From positions 186,001 to 250,000 of the forward strand of contig NZ_CP065521.1 in NCBI RefSeq assembly GCF_018986735.1: DNA of 64,000 nt, in the 5' to 3' direction. The stretch's first letter is position 1, and the number at the start of each line of letters is the position of its first letter. Both the position numbers and the translations under genes were made by a program. Shown here in pieces: positions 46,271 through 56,740 of the stretch. Origin of the DNA: Schaalia sp. 19OD2882. GTDB taxonomy: Bacteria; Actinomycetota; Actinomycetes; Actinomycetales; Actinomycetaceae. The notes under the pieces are model-generated. The model ran no database searches, was not told where the DNA came from, and worked only from the letters and a program-made list of their open reading frames with translations.

Positions 46271-47217
46271 CACAGCACCGCCTTTGTGGAGTCGGCCTCT
46301 TCGGCGGGCGGGACGATGTCGGGTTCGGCGACCAGCGTCTTGGAGCGGCGCTTGGCCCGGATCCGCGCGAACAGTCCCCACCGGGGCAGCAGCAGGGCCG
46401 CGAGGACGATGACGGCGCTGAGAAGTTTCATGTCATTGGCGTCGAAGCCGGGCACGGTCAGCGCCACCTGGATGACGCCGCGGTAGATGAGCGAGCCGAT
46501 GACAACGGCCAGCGACATCACCCACACGCGAGGCGACCCGATGATCGCCGTGCCGATGATGACCGATGCCAGGCCCGCGACGATCAGGCCGATGCCCATG
46601 GAGATGTCGGCAACACCCTGGTACTGGGCGACGATCGAGCCGCACAGGCCCACCAGGCCGTTGGACAGGGCAAGGCCCAGGACCTTCATGGCGCCGGTGT
46701 TGACTCCTTGCGCCCGCGCCATGCCTTCGTTGTCGCCGGTGGCACGCATCCCCAGACCCACCTGGGTGGACAGGAACCAGTTGAAGGCCAACATGACAAG
46801 GGCGATGACTGCGGCGAAGACGGCGACCGAGGTCCATGACCCCAGCAGTTTCGCCTGGCGCAGCGGCTGGACCAGCGTGTCCACGCCGCGCAGCAGCGGC
46901 AGATTCGCCTTGCCCATGATGCGCAGATTGATCGAGTACAGGGCGATCTGGGTGAGGATTCCGGCAAGCAGCGGGTGGATCTGGCCTTTGGTGTTGAGCA
47001 GCCCGGTGATGGTGCCGGCGGTGAATCCTGCCGCGAATCCCGCGAAGGTCGAAACCCATGGGTTGAGCCCATTGGTGATCATGACGGCGGTGACTGCGGC
47101 TCCGGTGGTGAAGGATCCGTCGACTGTCAGGTCGGCGAAGTCCAGGACGCGGAAGGTCAGATAGACCCCCAGCGCCATGAGGCCGTAGATGAGACCGAGG
47201 TCCAGTGCGACGAGCAC
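46270..47217 (-). CDS. ABC transporter permease (branched-chain-type fold)
   Basis: 315 residues from GTG 47217, chosen for AAGGAG 8 nt upstream and because the hydrophobic sequence VLVALDLGLIYGLMALGVYLTFRVLDFADLTVDGSF starts there. It has about nine membrane helices of the BPD_transp_2 type (GLGMRATGDNEGMARAQGVNTG is the cytoplasmic loop contacting the ATPase). It lies between the substrate-binding lipoprotein and the ATPase gene and overlaps the latter, so the permease and ATPase are coupled. Confidence 0.9.
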   Translation of the reverse strand: MLVALDLGLIYGLMALGVYLTFRVLDFADLTVDGSFTTGAAVTAVMITNGLNPWVSTFAGFAAGFTAGTITGLLNTKGQIHPLLAGILTQIALYSINLRIMGKANLPLLRGVDTLVQPLRQAKLLGSWTSVAVFAAVIALVMLAFNWFLSTQVGLGMRATGDNEGMARAQGVNTGAMKVLGLALSNGLVGLCGSIVAQYQGVADISMGIGLIVAGLASVIIGTAIIGSPRVWVMSLAVVIGSLIYRGVIQVALTVPGFDANDMKLLSAVIVLAALLLPRWGLFARIRAKRRSKTLVAEPDIVPPAEEADSTKAVL

Positions 47218-47275
47218 GGTGTGGGCTCCTTCGGTGGTGCGCGGCCCGGGCCGCACGGTCGGGTCGTGGGTGCGG

Positions 47276-47324
47276 GACGAGGGCGGGGTGCGAGGTCGGG
47301 ACGGGGTCCGGCCACGCCCTCGTC
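47276..47324 (-). promoter_or_regulatory. Hairpin between lipoprotein and permease genes
   Basis: GACGAGGGCG (47276-47285) and CGCCCTCGTC (47315-47324) form a perfect 10-bp stem with a 29-nt loop, inside the 139-nt gap of an operon. It may lower downstream expression relative to the lipoprotein (partial terminator or mRNA-stabilising structure). The left arm is also a copy of the dispersed GACGAGGGCGGG motif. Confidence 0.45.
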
Positions 47325-47356
47325 ACACGGGAGGGGAGGGTGCGCGCCCCGGGGTC

Positions 47357-48376
47357 TCACTTGACGAGGGTGGCCTCGGACTTGAGGGCCTCCGGTATCG
47401 TCACCCCCATGCCTGCCGCAGAGGTCTCGTTGATGGTCATCGTGAATTCCTTTTGTGCCTCGACGGGCATGGTCGCCGGGTCGGCGCCCCGGGTGAGGAT
47501 GCGGATGGCCATCTCGCCGGTCTGGCGGCCGAGCTGGGTGTAGTCGATGCCGACCGTTGCCAGTCCGCCGTTGGCGACCGAGTCGGATTCGCCGACGATG
47601 AGGGGCACCCGGAGGTCCTCGGCGACCTGCACCACGCCCGCCAGCGCGGAGACCACGGTGTTGTCGGTGGGCACGTACAGGGAGTCGACCTTGCCGAGCG
47701 AGTGTGCGGCCTGCTGGACCTCGCTGGAGTTGGTGACGGTGGCTTCGGAGACGACAAGTCCCTCTTTCTTGGCGGCTTCCTTGGCCAATTTCACCTGGAC
47801 CTCGGAGTTGACCTCACCCGAGGAGTAGATGATGCCGACGGTCTTGGCTTCCGGCTTGAACTTCTTGATCAGGGCGATCTGGTCCGCCACGGGGTTCATG
47901 TCGGTGGTGCCGGTGACGTTGGCGCCGGGGGCCTCGTTGGAGGCGACCAGTTGGGCCGAGACCGGGTCCGTGACGGCGGTGAACAGGACGGGCACGTCCG
48001 TGATGGCGGTGGCCGCGCTCTGGGCGGTGGGCGTGGCGATGGCCAGGACCAGGTCGGGCTTGTCGGTGGCGAACTTCGAGGCGATGGACACGGCGGTGGC
48101 CTGGTCGCCCTGGGCGTTCTGCTCGTCCCACTCGACCTCGATGCCGGCGTCGGTGAAGGCCTTCTTGAATCCGTCGCGGGCGGCGTCCAGGGAGGTGTGG
48201 GAGACGATCTGGGTGATGCCGATGCGGAAGGGGCCGGTGGATCCGGCTGGGCCGGCCGTCCCCGAGGTGCCGCTTTGTCGGGTGGTGGCGGATTGGGTGG
48301 CGTTTCCGCCGCCCGCACATGCGGCAAGGACGAGGGCGGTGGTCGCAGCGGCGACAGCAAGGACGGTGCGCTTCAT
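47357..48376 (-). CDS. ABC substrate-binding lipoprotein, DUF534/ABC_sub_bind family
   Basis: 339 residues from ATG 48376 (AAGGA 7 nt upstream). A lipoprotein signal peptide ends LVLAAC, so Cys20 should be lipidated. The mature protein has a Thr/Ser/Gly linker and a two-lobed periplasmic-binding-protein fold with family phrases FRIGITQIVSHTSLDAARDGFK, DLVLAIATPTAQSAA, PVLFTAVTDPV, VTGTTDMNPV and PLIVGESDSVANGGLATVGIDY. It is the first gene of the importer. Trp/Tyr-type substrates are the family-based guess. A perfect palindrome overlaps its likely promoter. Confidence 0.92.
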   Translation of the reverse strand: MKRTVLAVAAATTALVLAACAGGGNATQSATTRQSGTSGTAGPAGSTGPFRIGITQIVSHTSLDAARDGFKKAFTDAGIEVEWDEQNAQGDQATAVSIASKFATDKPDLVLAIATPTAQSAATAITDVPVLFTAVTDPVSAQLVASNEAPGANVTGTTDMNPVADQIALIKKFKPEAKTVGIIYSSGEVNSEVQVKLAKEAAKKEGLVVSEATVTNSSEVQQAAHSLGKVDSLYVPTDNTVVSALAGVVQVAEDLRVPLIVGESDSVANGGLATVGIDYTQLGRQTGEMAIRILTRGADPATMPVEAQKEFTMTINETSAAGMGVTIPEALKSEATLVK

Positions 48377-48440
48377 CGGACGTTCCTTCGTGCTGATCGG
48401 GCAGTTCCATGCGGGCCGCCGTCGTGCGACCTTCCGGACG

Positions 48441-48479
48441 AACCTATCCCTGTGGGGAAAGCAAGGACCAATGTGGTCC
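48441..48479 (-). promoter_or_regulatory. Promoter and palindromic operator candidate for the DUF534-type importer
   Basis: On the minus strand TTGGTC (48471-48466) and TAGGTT (48446-48441) could be -35 and -10, although 19 nt apart. A perfect 6-3-6 palindrome GGACCA-ATG-TGGTCC (48465-48479) covers the -35. A repressor responding to the transported solute would fit; no candidate regulator lies beside it. Confidence 0.4.
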
Positions 48480-48644
48480 ACTGACCGGACGTGCATCCCG
48501 AATCCTGGACTGAGTGGGGTGTGGGGTCGCCCTCGTTCCCCGAGGGCGAGGAAACCTGTGTTCACATGACGGTCGCCAACGGCCCGCCCGGGAGTGAAAC
48601 CTAGGATGGCCACAGTCGCGCCGCCCGCGACGAAGGAGGAATCC

Positions 48645-49961
48645 GTGGCACTCATCGTCCAGAAGTACGGTGGCTCGTCCGTGTCGGACGTGGCCGCCAT
48701 GAAGCGCGTGGCCCAGAGGGTCGTGGACACCCACAATGCCGGCCACAAGGTGGTCGTGGTCGTCTCGGCCATGGGTGACACGACTGATGAGCTGCTCGAC
48801 ACGGCCGCAGCCATCACCGACGACGCCCCCGAACGCGAGATGGACATCCTCCTGTCCGCAGGTGAGCGCATCTCCATGGCGCTGCTGTCCATGGCGGTCA
48901 ACACCTTGGGTGTGCCCGCAGCCGCCTACACCGGTGCCCAGGCGGGCATCCGCACCGACTCCCACCACGGGCGTGCGCAGATCATCGGCATGGTGCCCGA
49001 ACGCGTGGCCCGCACGATCCAGGACGGGCAGGTGGCCATCGTCGCCGGATTCCAGGGCGCCTCGGAGGAGGAGAACACCACCACCTTGGGTCGCGGCGGC
49101 TCCGACACGACCGCCGTGGCGTTGGCTGCGGCGCTGAAGGCCGACGTGTGCGAGATCTACACCGACGTCGACGGTCTGTTCAGTGCCGACCCGCGCATCG
49201 TGCCCAAGGCCCACCGCCTGCGCACCATCAGCCAGGAGGAGACCCTGGAACTGGCCGCCCACGGCGCGAAGATCCTGCACCTTCGGGCCGTCGAGTTCGC
49301 TCGCCGTTACGGCGTGCCCCTGCACGTGCGCTCCTCCTTCTCCGAGAAGGAGGGCACGTGGATCTCCGACTATCCCGCCCACCCCGACCTCGAGGGCCTC
49401 GTGCCCGCCGCCGCCCTGCACGATCCCACGGAGGAGCCCATGGAACAGCCGATCATCTCCGGAATCGCCCACGACCGTTCCCAGGACAAGATCACCGTCA
49501 CCAATGTGATGAACACGCCGGGTGCGGCCGCGCGGATCTTCGCCATCGTGGCCGAGGCCGGCGCGAACATCGACATGATCGTCCAGAACGTGCCGGTCAG
49601 TGATCCGACCAAGGCGAACATCACTTTCACCCTGCCCGAGGGTGACGCCCGCAAGACTTTGGAGGCTCTGGAGGCCCACCGTGGCGAGCTCGGCTTCGAC
49701 GAGCTGCGTTACAACCCGAACATCGGCAAGCTTTCGCTGGTGGGTGCGGGTATGAGGACGAACCCGGGTGTCTCGGCCAGGCTCTTCGCCGCTCTGTCGG
49801 AGGCCGGCATCAACATTGACTTGATCTCGACCTCGGAGATCCGCATTTCGGTGGTGACGAAGCTGGAGGACCTGGATCGCGCGGTGCAGGCGGTGCACAC
49901 CTCCTTCGGCCTGGACGCCACCGAGTCCGAGGCCGTCGTCTACGGAGGCACCGGCCGCTGA
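48645..49961 (+). CDS. lysC: Aspartate kinase
   Basis: 438 residues from GTG 48645 with AAGGAGG 5 nt upstream. The kinase motif KYGGSSV opens the protein, with GRGGSDTTAVALA for aspartate/ATP binding. Two ACT domains form the C-terminal third (~residues 270-438), ending FGLDATESEAVVYGGTGR. It phosphorylates aspartate, the first step to lysine, diaminopimelate, threonine and methionine. In actinobacteria the ACT region is often also made separately from an internal start as the beta subunit; the MEQPIISGIAHD region is the likely start of that form. It is followed 324 nt later by asd. Confidence 0.96.
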   Translation: MALIVQKYGGSSVSDVAAMKRVAQRVVDTHNAGHKVVVVVSAMGDTTDELLDTAAAITDDAPEREMDILLSAGERISMALLSMAVNTLGVPAAAYTGAQAGIRTDSHHGRAQIIGMVPERVARTIQDGQVAIVAGFQGASEEENTTTLGRGGSDTTAVALAAALKADVCEIYTDVDGLFSADPRIVPKAHRLRTISQEETLELAAHGAKILHLRAVEFARRYGVPLHVRSSFSEKEGTWISDYPAHPDLEGLVPAAALHDPTEEPMEQPIISGIAHDRSQDKITVTNVMNTPGAAARIFAIVAEAGANIDMIVQNVPVSDPTKANITFTLPEGDARKTLEALEAHRGELGFDELRYNPNIGKLSLVGAGMRTNPGVSARLFAALSEAGINIDLISTSEIRISVVTKLEDLDRAVQAVHTSFGLDATESEAVVYGGTGR

Positions 49962-49964
49962 CCC

Positions 49965-51338
<1,374 letters not shown>

Positions 51339-51385
51339 GCGCCGGCGAGGCGACGATTCGGCGGGGGTCACGGCACCCGCCCTCG

Positions 51386-52579
51386 TCAACGGGCCGAAGG
51401 AAGGACCCAGCCCCCGCGGAACTCGACATCCACATGAGCCCCCACATCGAAGGGGGAGGAGGTGTCGGGATGACGCACGACCAGGGTCCCCATCTGCGTC
51501 TCCACGTCGTAGGACATGTGCGAGCGCACGAAGGAGGCGCCGATCACCTGCCCGTGGCGGCCGATGACGGAGTGGGCCGGGGCCCGGTGCATCTCGATGT
51601 CCTCCGGGGGAATGGAGACGAGGGCGGGACCCCGGGCCACCCCGGGCCCGGCGGCGAGGTGGAAGGCCGCTGTGCCGCAGCGGACGAGGGCGATCACGTC
51701 ACTCCTGTCACCCGCCGCCCCCGACCCGTCCGGGCAGGAAGTCGCCACCGACTCCACTGTGGCGGCCAGGATGTTCGGGATTCCCATGAGGTGAGCAGCC
51801 TCCGGGGAGGCCGGACGTGCGTAGAGCTCGCGAGAGGCGCCGATCTGCAGGCACCGACCCTGGTCGAGCAGCATGATCCGGTCCGCCACCAAGCAGGCTT
51901 CCTCGACGTCGTGGGTGACGTACAGGACCGACGAGCCCAGGCGCCCCACTTCACGTACCAGGGCCGCACGAATCGACGAGGCCACGGCCGCGCCGACGTG
52001 GGCCAGGGGCTCGTCCAGCAACAGCACGGGCGGGCGGCGCACCAGGGTCCGCGCCAGTGCGACCCGTTGGGACTGGCCGCCCGAAAGCTGGTGCGGGCGC
52101 CGACGCGCAAGGTCGGCGACCCCCATGCGCGCCATGGTGGCATCGACCAGGTCCGCCCGGTGGCGCGGCGACAGGTTGGAGCCGTCCAAGCCGAAGGCGA
52201 TGTTGTCGCGCACGGTCATGTGCTGGAAGAGCGCCCCCGACTGGAAGACGAGGCCCGTGGGCCGCTGCTGAGCTGGCCGGTTGCTGATGTCGACGGCATC
52301 GACCTCGATCCTTCCCGCATCGCACGGGACCAGGCCGGCGAGCACCTGCAGCAGGGTCGACTTGCCGCATCCGGACGGTCCGACGACGGCCAGGATCTCC
52401 CCGGCGCGCACCTCGAAGGACAGGTCGGCCAGGATCCGACCCGCCCGGTGGAGGGCGAGGCGGTGGACCCGCAGGCGCACCGGCGCCGGGGGCTCCGGGC
52501 GCATCTGCCCCGGGGTCGAGGGCGCCCCGGGGTGCGGCGTGGCCCCGTGGCCGAGGGCGGGGCCGGCTTCAGCGAACAT
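51386..52579 (-). CDS. ABC transporter ATPase with C-terminal TOBE-like domain, FbpC/AfuC/PotA type
   Basis: 397 residues from ATG 52579, which lies 11 nt inside the end of the fusion gene; GGAG precedes it by 8 nt. Walker A is GPSGCGKST (~residues 67-75), Q-loop is LVFQSGALF, the signature is LSGGQSQR, and Walker B is VLLLDEPLAHVG. The D-loop, normally SALD, reads AHVG, which is unusual. The H-loop is in VTHDVEEA. A ~130-residue TOBE-like C-terminal domain follows (~265-397). The first ~33 residues are a non-conserved Pro-rich extension. It energises the fused binding-protein/permease encoded just upstream. Confidence 0.9.
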   Translation of the reverse strand: MFAEAGPALGHGATPHPGAPSTPGQMRPEPPAPVRLRVHRLALHRAGRILADLSFEVRAGEILAVVGPSGCGKSTLLQVLAGLVPCDAGRIEVDAVDISNRPAQQRPTGLVFQSGALFQHMTVRDNIAFGLDGSNLSPRHRADLVDATMARMGVADLARRRPHQLSGGQSQRVALARTLVRRPPVLLLDEPLAHVGAAVASSIRAALVREVGRLGSSVLYVTHDVEEACLVADRIMLLDQGRCLQIGASRELYARPASPEAAHLMGIPNILAATVESVATSCPDGSGAAGDRSDVIALVRCGTAAFHLAAGPGVARGPALVSIPPEDIEMHRAPAHSVIGRHGQVIGASFVRSHMSYDVETQMGTLVVRHPDTSSPFDVGAHVDVEFRGGWVLPSAR

Positions 52580-55142
52580 GGGGCATTCTCCGAGTGGTCG
52601 ACGCGACGGCGACCAGGGCCGTCCCGATCATGGCCAATGCGCATGCGCCGCCGAGGGCGCCCAGGACGAAAACTCCCTCCGGGTCGCCATGACTGCCCAA
52701 GGGCACCAGTGCCACCGGCGGGAAGGCCGACCCGATGGGCACGACGAACACCGACGGGGCGCTCATGCACATGATGAGGGCGCTCAGGGCTGCGATGGCC
52801 GCGACCAGGCGCCCTCGTGCCGCAGGAATGAGGATGTCCAGGGTCACCCGCAGTGCCGAGGCGCCCGCGTCACGGCCCACGGCCGCCGCCTCCCGCGTGC
52901 CTGCCAGCGCGAAACTCATGAGGAAGTGCGCCGCAGGAACCGACAGGATGAGGTTGGCCAGCAGGACGGCGACAAGGCCGCCACCGGGTGAGCCCGCGCC
53001 GACCAAGGGCGGAAGCAGCGTGCGCTGCCCCACTGACACCGGGTAGGAGTGCACCGAGTGGATGAGCACCCCACCCGCCACCGGCGAGGCGAAGAGCAGC
53101 GACAGGAAGGCAAAGGCCACCAGGCGCGGGTGCTGCCAGCGCACCCGCGCGGTGAGGAAGCCGATCAAGGCGGACACGGGAATGACGACGAGCAGCACAA
53201 GAGCGGATTCGCGCAGCGCCTCGGGTGCGGTTCGGGCCAAGGACCCGCTCAGTGCGCTGCGTGCGAATCCGAGGAGGACCATCGCCAGTGCCGCGCCGTC
53301 AAGGACCGCCAGTGCCAGGACGGGAAGAGCGACCAGGGCGCTCATGGGGCGCAGGAGTGCCGACGGGGTGCGGGCCTCTTCCACCGGTGCCGGTCGTGAG
53401 GCGTGATGCGACACGGCCCTGACGACCAGCGCGGCGGTCACCAGGGCGGCGCCCGCGAACAGGGCCGCAATGCCCAAAGGAATGGACGAACGCATTCCCG
53501 AGTTGAGTGCCGCGCGTGCGAAGGGGGCGAGATAGGGCTCGGCGCCGCCGTGTGCGCTGGTCGCGGACGTGTCGCAGGCGACCATGAGAGTCGTCACTGC
53601 CAAGGCGGGCGCCGCTGCGGAGACCAGTCGTGGCGCCAGCAGGCGCCGGGTGATCGACCACGGGCCCGCCCCCAGGTCGCAGGCGGCCTGCATCTCGATG
53701 CGCGTGAAGGAGGACAGGGCGAACCAATGGACGAGGACCGCGAAGGGTGTTGCGTTCAGGGCAAGTGCCAGGACCAGGCTTGCGCGCGAGAACGGGGGTG
53801 CGCCCAAGGCGATGAGCGCTTCCTCGACGACGCCCGCCGGGACCAGGGCCGGAAGCAGGCACACGGGCACCAGCAGCGCCACAGCGGGTGAGGACACTCG
53901 TGCGGCCAGGGCGAGCACGGCTCCCAGGAGTGTGGCGAGAAGTCCTGCGGCAAGGGCGGTGCAGCCCGTGCGCACACCCGTGGGCACCAGGTCGCTCCAC
54001 TGGATCATCAGGTCGGCATCGGGCGAGGGCGCGGCCCCGAAGGTGCCCACGCCGGTGGCCTCGTCGGCGGGCCGGAGGGACGCAGGGCGGTCGGACGGCG
54101 GAGCGGCGAGCCCGCCTTCGTCACCCCCGGGGCCCCTGTCCGGCAGGTAGACCCGGTCGGTCCACTCGCGGATCAATGCCGATCGCCTGAGGGAGGACAG
54201 CGTCGGATCCATGCCGTGGACGGTGGTGTCCAGGGCGTCGAGGCGGGCGCTGATGTTGCTGGGCAGGCGGGTGCTCACGGGAGACTGGCCGGCCACCCCT
54301 GCGGCCAGGGCCTGGCCACGGTCGGAGACGACCTGCGCGAGGAAGTCCTGGGCAAGGGGAGAGGGGGTGGCGCGTTGGGGCAGTGAGACTGCGCCGATCT
54401 CGAATCCCGTCCCGTCGGAGGGATGGACGACTGCCACGGGGCGCCCCGCCTCGGCCTCGAGGCGGCAGTAGTTGTCGAAGGTGACGGCGGCAGGGGCTCG
54501 GCCGATGGCGACCAGGTGGGCCGGGTCGGTCCCGGAGTCGGCGTAGGTCAGGGTGTGGGTGTCGAGGCGGGCCAGGTAGGCCATTGCGGCGTCGGCTCCG
54601 CCGAGACGCTCGGCATGCAGGTTGAGCAGGGTCGCCGCCGTGCCCGAGGTCAGGGGCGCCGGAAGGGCAAGGGGCGTGGAGGAGGCGGCCAACTGTTCCC
54701 AGGAGGTGATGGGGCCGGCCTCGGGGGACAGGCACAGGGACAGGATTCCGCCGTAGACGCCGAACCAGCGCTCGGAGTGGAAGGCGGGCGGCAGGGCGGA
54801 GGTGTCCACTGCGGGGGCGGCACGGAGCAGGTGGAGTCTCTCGGCCTGGGCGTGGGCCTCGGCGGGGCCTCCCAGCCACACGTCGAACTCGGATTCGCCG
54901 CGTGTGGCCGTGAGCCGTGCCAGCGCCTCCGAGGTGGGGATGCGCACCACTTCGACCGTGTGCCCGGTGTCCTCCTCGTAGGTGCTCGCCAGGGTCCGGC
55001 ACACGGATGCGGTGTTCGAGCACAGGACGACGAGGTCGGCGCGGTGGTCCGTGAGCAGCAGCAGGGGAGGGGTCAGGACGAGGCCGAGAAGCACCAGCAG
55101 GCCGCCCAAGGAGGCGACTCGGTGGGTTCTCGGGCGGCTCAT
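52569..55142 (-). CDS. Fused solute-binding protein and double ABC permease (Fbp/Afu family)
   Basis: 857 residues from ATG 55142. An N-terminal hydrophobic helix (~11-33) without a clear cleavage site or lipobox is followed by a binding-protein domain of the Fe3+/organophosphate (FbpA/AfuA/PgtC) class (~38-330: VLCSNTASVCRTLASTYEEDTGHTV is one part, then LTSGTAATLLN and a late PSPLAQDFLAQVVSDRGQALA). After an acidic linker, residues ~395-857 hold about 12 membrane helices with two EAA-type loops near residues 481 (EMQAACDLGAG) and 746 (REAAAVGRDAGA), the layout of FbpB double permeases. No stop separates the parts. The Tyr-Tyr iron ligands of FbpA are not evident. The neighbours point to phosphorylated organic solutes. 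Confidence 0.88.
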   Translation of the reverse strand: MSRPRTHRVASLGGLLVLLGLVLTPPLLLLTDHRADLVVLCSNTASVCRTLASTYEEDTGHTVEVVRIPTSEALARLTATRGESEFDVWLGGPAEAHAQAERLHLLRAAPAVDTSALPPAFHSERWFGVYGGILSLCLSPEAGPITSWEQLAASSTPLALPAPLTSGTAATLLNLHAERLGGADAAMAYLARLDTHTLTYADSGTDPAHLVAIGRAPAAVTFDNYCRLEAEAGRPVAVVHPSDGTGFEIGAVSLPQRATPSPLAQDFLAQVVSDRGQALAAGVAGQSPVSTRLPSNISARLDALDTTVHGMDPTLSSLRRSALIREWTDRVYLPDRGPGGDEGGLAAPPSDRPASLRPADEATGVGTFGAAPSPDADLMIQWSDLVPTGVRTGCTALAAGLLATLLGAVLALAARVSSPAVALLVPVCLLPALVPAGVVEEALIALGAPPFSRASLVLALALNATPFAVLVHWFALSSFTRIEMQAACDLGAGPWSITRRLLAPRLVSAAAPALAVTTLMVACDTSATSAHGGAEPYLAPFARAALNSGMRSSIPLGIAALFAGAALVTAALVVRAVSHHASRPAPVEEARTPSALLRPMSALVALPVLALAVLDGAALAMVLLGFARSALSGSLARTAPEALRESALVLLVVIPVSALIGFLTARVRWQHPRLVAFAFLSLLFASPVAGGVLIHSVHSYPVSVGQRTLLPPLVGAGSPGGGLVAVLLANLILSVPAAHFLMSFALAGTREAAAVGRDAGASALRVTLDILIPAARGRLVAAIAALSALIMCMSAPSVFVVPIGSAFPPVALVPLGSHGDPEGVFVLGALGGACALAMIGTALVAVASTTRRMPHVR

Positions 55143-55210
55143 CCGTCCACCGTAACGCCGGCGGCTCCCGAAAAGGGGGCCGCCGGCGCGTGGAGGGCCA
55201 GCAGGTCGGT

Positions 55211-56593
55211 TCAGTCGCGCGTCTGGTGTTCGACCATGAGTCGACGCTCGTCCTTGCCGACGACGAACATGAGGACAACGGCGACGACGGCCACTGCGAC
55301 CAGGAAGCCGTAGGCGACGTTCCAGCCGAAGAACTCGATGAGGTAGCCGACGCCGGAGGAGGCAAGTGAGGCGCCCAACAGGTAGCCGAACAGGCCGGTG
55401 AAGCCCGCTGCCGTACCTGCGACATTCTTCGGTGACAAGTCGATGGCCTGCAATCCGATGAGCATGACCGGGCCGTAGATCAGGCCGCCGATGATGGCGA
55501 TCAGCAGGTAGAACACGCCGATCGGTGCGCTGTGGGGCATGAGCCAGTAGGCGAGCAGCGCAATGCCGACACCCGTGAGGAACAGGATTCCGGCGCCGGA
55601 ACGCCAACCCTTGAAGACCTTGTCGGAGACCCAGCCGCACAGCAGGGTGCCGATGATGCCGGCGCCCTCGTAGATGGCGAAGCCGAGGATGCCTTCCTTG
55701 ACGTTGACCCCGTGGATCTGTTCGGTCAGGTACACCGGGATCCAGGACAGGACGCCGTAGCGCAGCGTGTAGATGAAGACGTTGGTCACAGCCAGCAGGA
55801 CGACGACCCGGTTGGTCAGCACGTGCTTGAAGAGCATGTCCAGCCAGCCCGTTTCCTCGCCGGTGGTCTCGACCTTGGCGGGATCGTCGTGGAACTCCTC
55901 GATGGTGGGAAGACCCAGGGCCTCCGGGCGGTCGCGGATGAGGAAGAAGGCGAGGACGGCCACCCCCAGTGCGGCGATGGCCGGCACGGAGAACGCGGGG
56001 CGCCAGTCGGCCGCGTCGGTGGCGAAGTGCTCCAGGGCCCATGCGGACAGCAGACCGACTCCGGCTCCGCCGACGTTGTGGGCGCAGTTCCAGATCGAGG
56101 TCATCCACCCGCGTTCCGAGGTTGAGAACCAGTGGACGAGGACGCGGCCGCTGGGAGGCCAGCCCATGCCCTGGAACCAGCCGTTGATGAACATCATCAC
56201 CGCGAAGACGCCGATGGAGGCCGACAGGACGGGGACATGGGCGATGAGCAGGTTCATCACTGCCGACAGTGCCAGGCCGATCGGCATGAAGTAGCGGGCG
56301 TTGGCGCGGTCGGAGAGCATCGCCATGAAGAACTTCGACAGGCCGTAGGCGAAGAGCACGGCATTGGCGACCACGCCAATGCCGGCGGCGTTCATGATGT
56401 CGTGCTCCTTGAGTATGGCCGACACCAGGGAAACGTTGTTCCGGATCAGGTAGAAGCCGGCGTAGCCGATGAAGATGCCCATGAAGGCGCTGATGCGCCA
56501 GTTGCGGTACATCGTGGGCACCAGTTCAGCGGCGACAGGGGGCGCTGCGGGCGGCGCCGACAGGAAGCCGAGTGAACGGCCTTTGGAAGACAT
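55211..56593 (-). CDS. Organophosphate:phosphate antiporter-type MFS transporter (GlpT/UhpT/PgtP family)
   Basis: 460 residues with 12 membrane helices. NWRISAFMGIFIGYAGFYLIRNNVSL is the OPA-family N-terminal region with the conserved Arg after GYxxFYxxR that contacts phosphate. FINGWFQGMGWPPSGRVLVHWFSTSERG and WNCAHNVGGAG are family signatures. Members exchange inorganic phosphate for glycerol-3-phosphate, hexose phosphates or phosphoglycerates. It lies 147 nt downstream of a two-component system and 68 nt upstream of the fused ABC gene, all on the same strand. The exact substrate cannot be read from sequence alone. Confidence 0.9.
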   Translation of the reverse strand: MSSKGRSLGFLSAPPAAPPVAAELVPTMYRNWRISAFMGIFIGYAGFYLIRNNVSLVSAILKEHDIMNAAGIGVVANAVLFAYGLSKFFMAMLSDRANARYFMPIGLALSAVMNLLIAHVPVLSASIGVFAVMMFINGWFQGMGWPPSGRVLVHWFSTSERGWMTSIWNCAHNVGGAGVGLLSAWALEHFATDAADWRPAFSVPAIAALGVAVLAFFLIRDRPEALGLPTIEEFHDDPAKVETTGEETGWLDMLFKHVLTNRVVVLLAVTNVFIYTLRYGVLSWIPVYLTEQIHGVNVKEGILGFAIYEGAGIIGTLLCGWVSDKVFKGWRSGAGILFLTGVGIALLAYWLMPHSAPIGVFYLLIAIIGGLIYGPVMLIGLQAIDLSPKNVAGTAAGFTGLFGYLLGASLASSGVGYLIEFFGWNVAYGFLVAVAVVAVVLMFVVGKDERRLMVEHQTRD

Positions 56594-56740
56594 CGTCGTC
56601 TCCTTCGTGGAAGAGCCCAGTGGGACCCTTCGATCGTGGCCCTGGGACGGTGACAGTCGGTGTGCTCCACGGTGACGTTCGGGAACAGGTTTGTCACCAA
56701 GTGCTGCGGCCCTGCCTCCGTCCTCGCTGGGGACGAGCCC

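Noticed and set aside
52569..56108. Extending the fused transporter start upstream to 56108
   Set aside because: The extra 322 codons are the reverse-frame shadow of the OPA transporter; a signal-like helix begins at ATG 55142.
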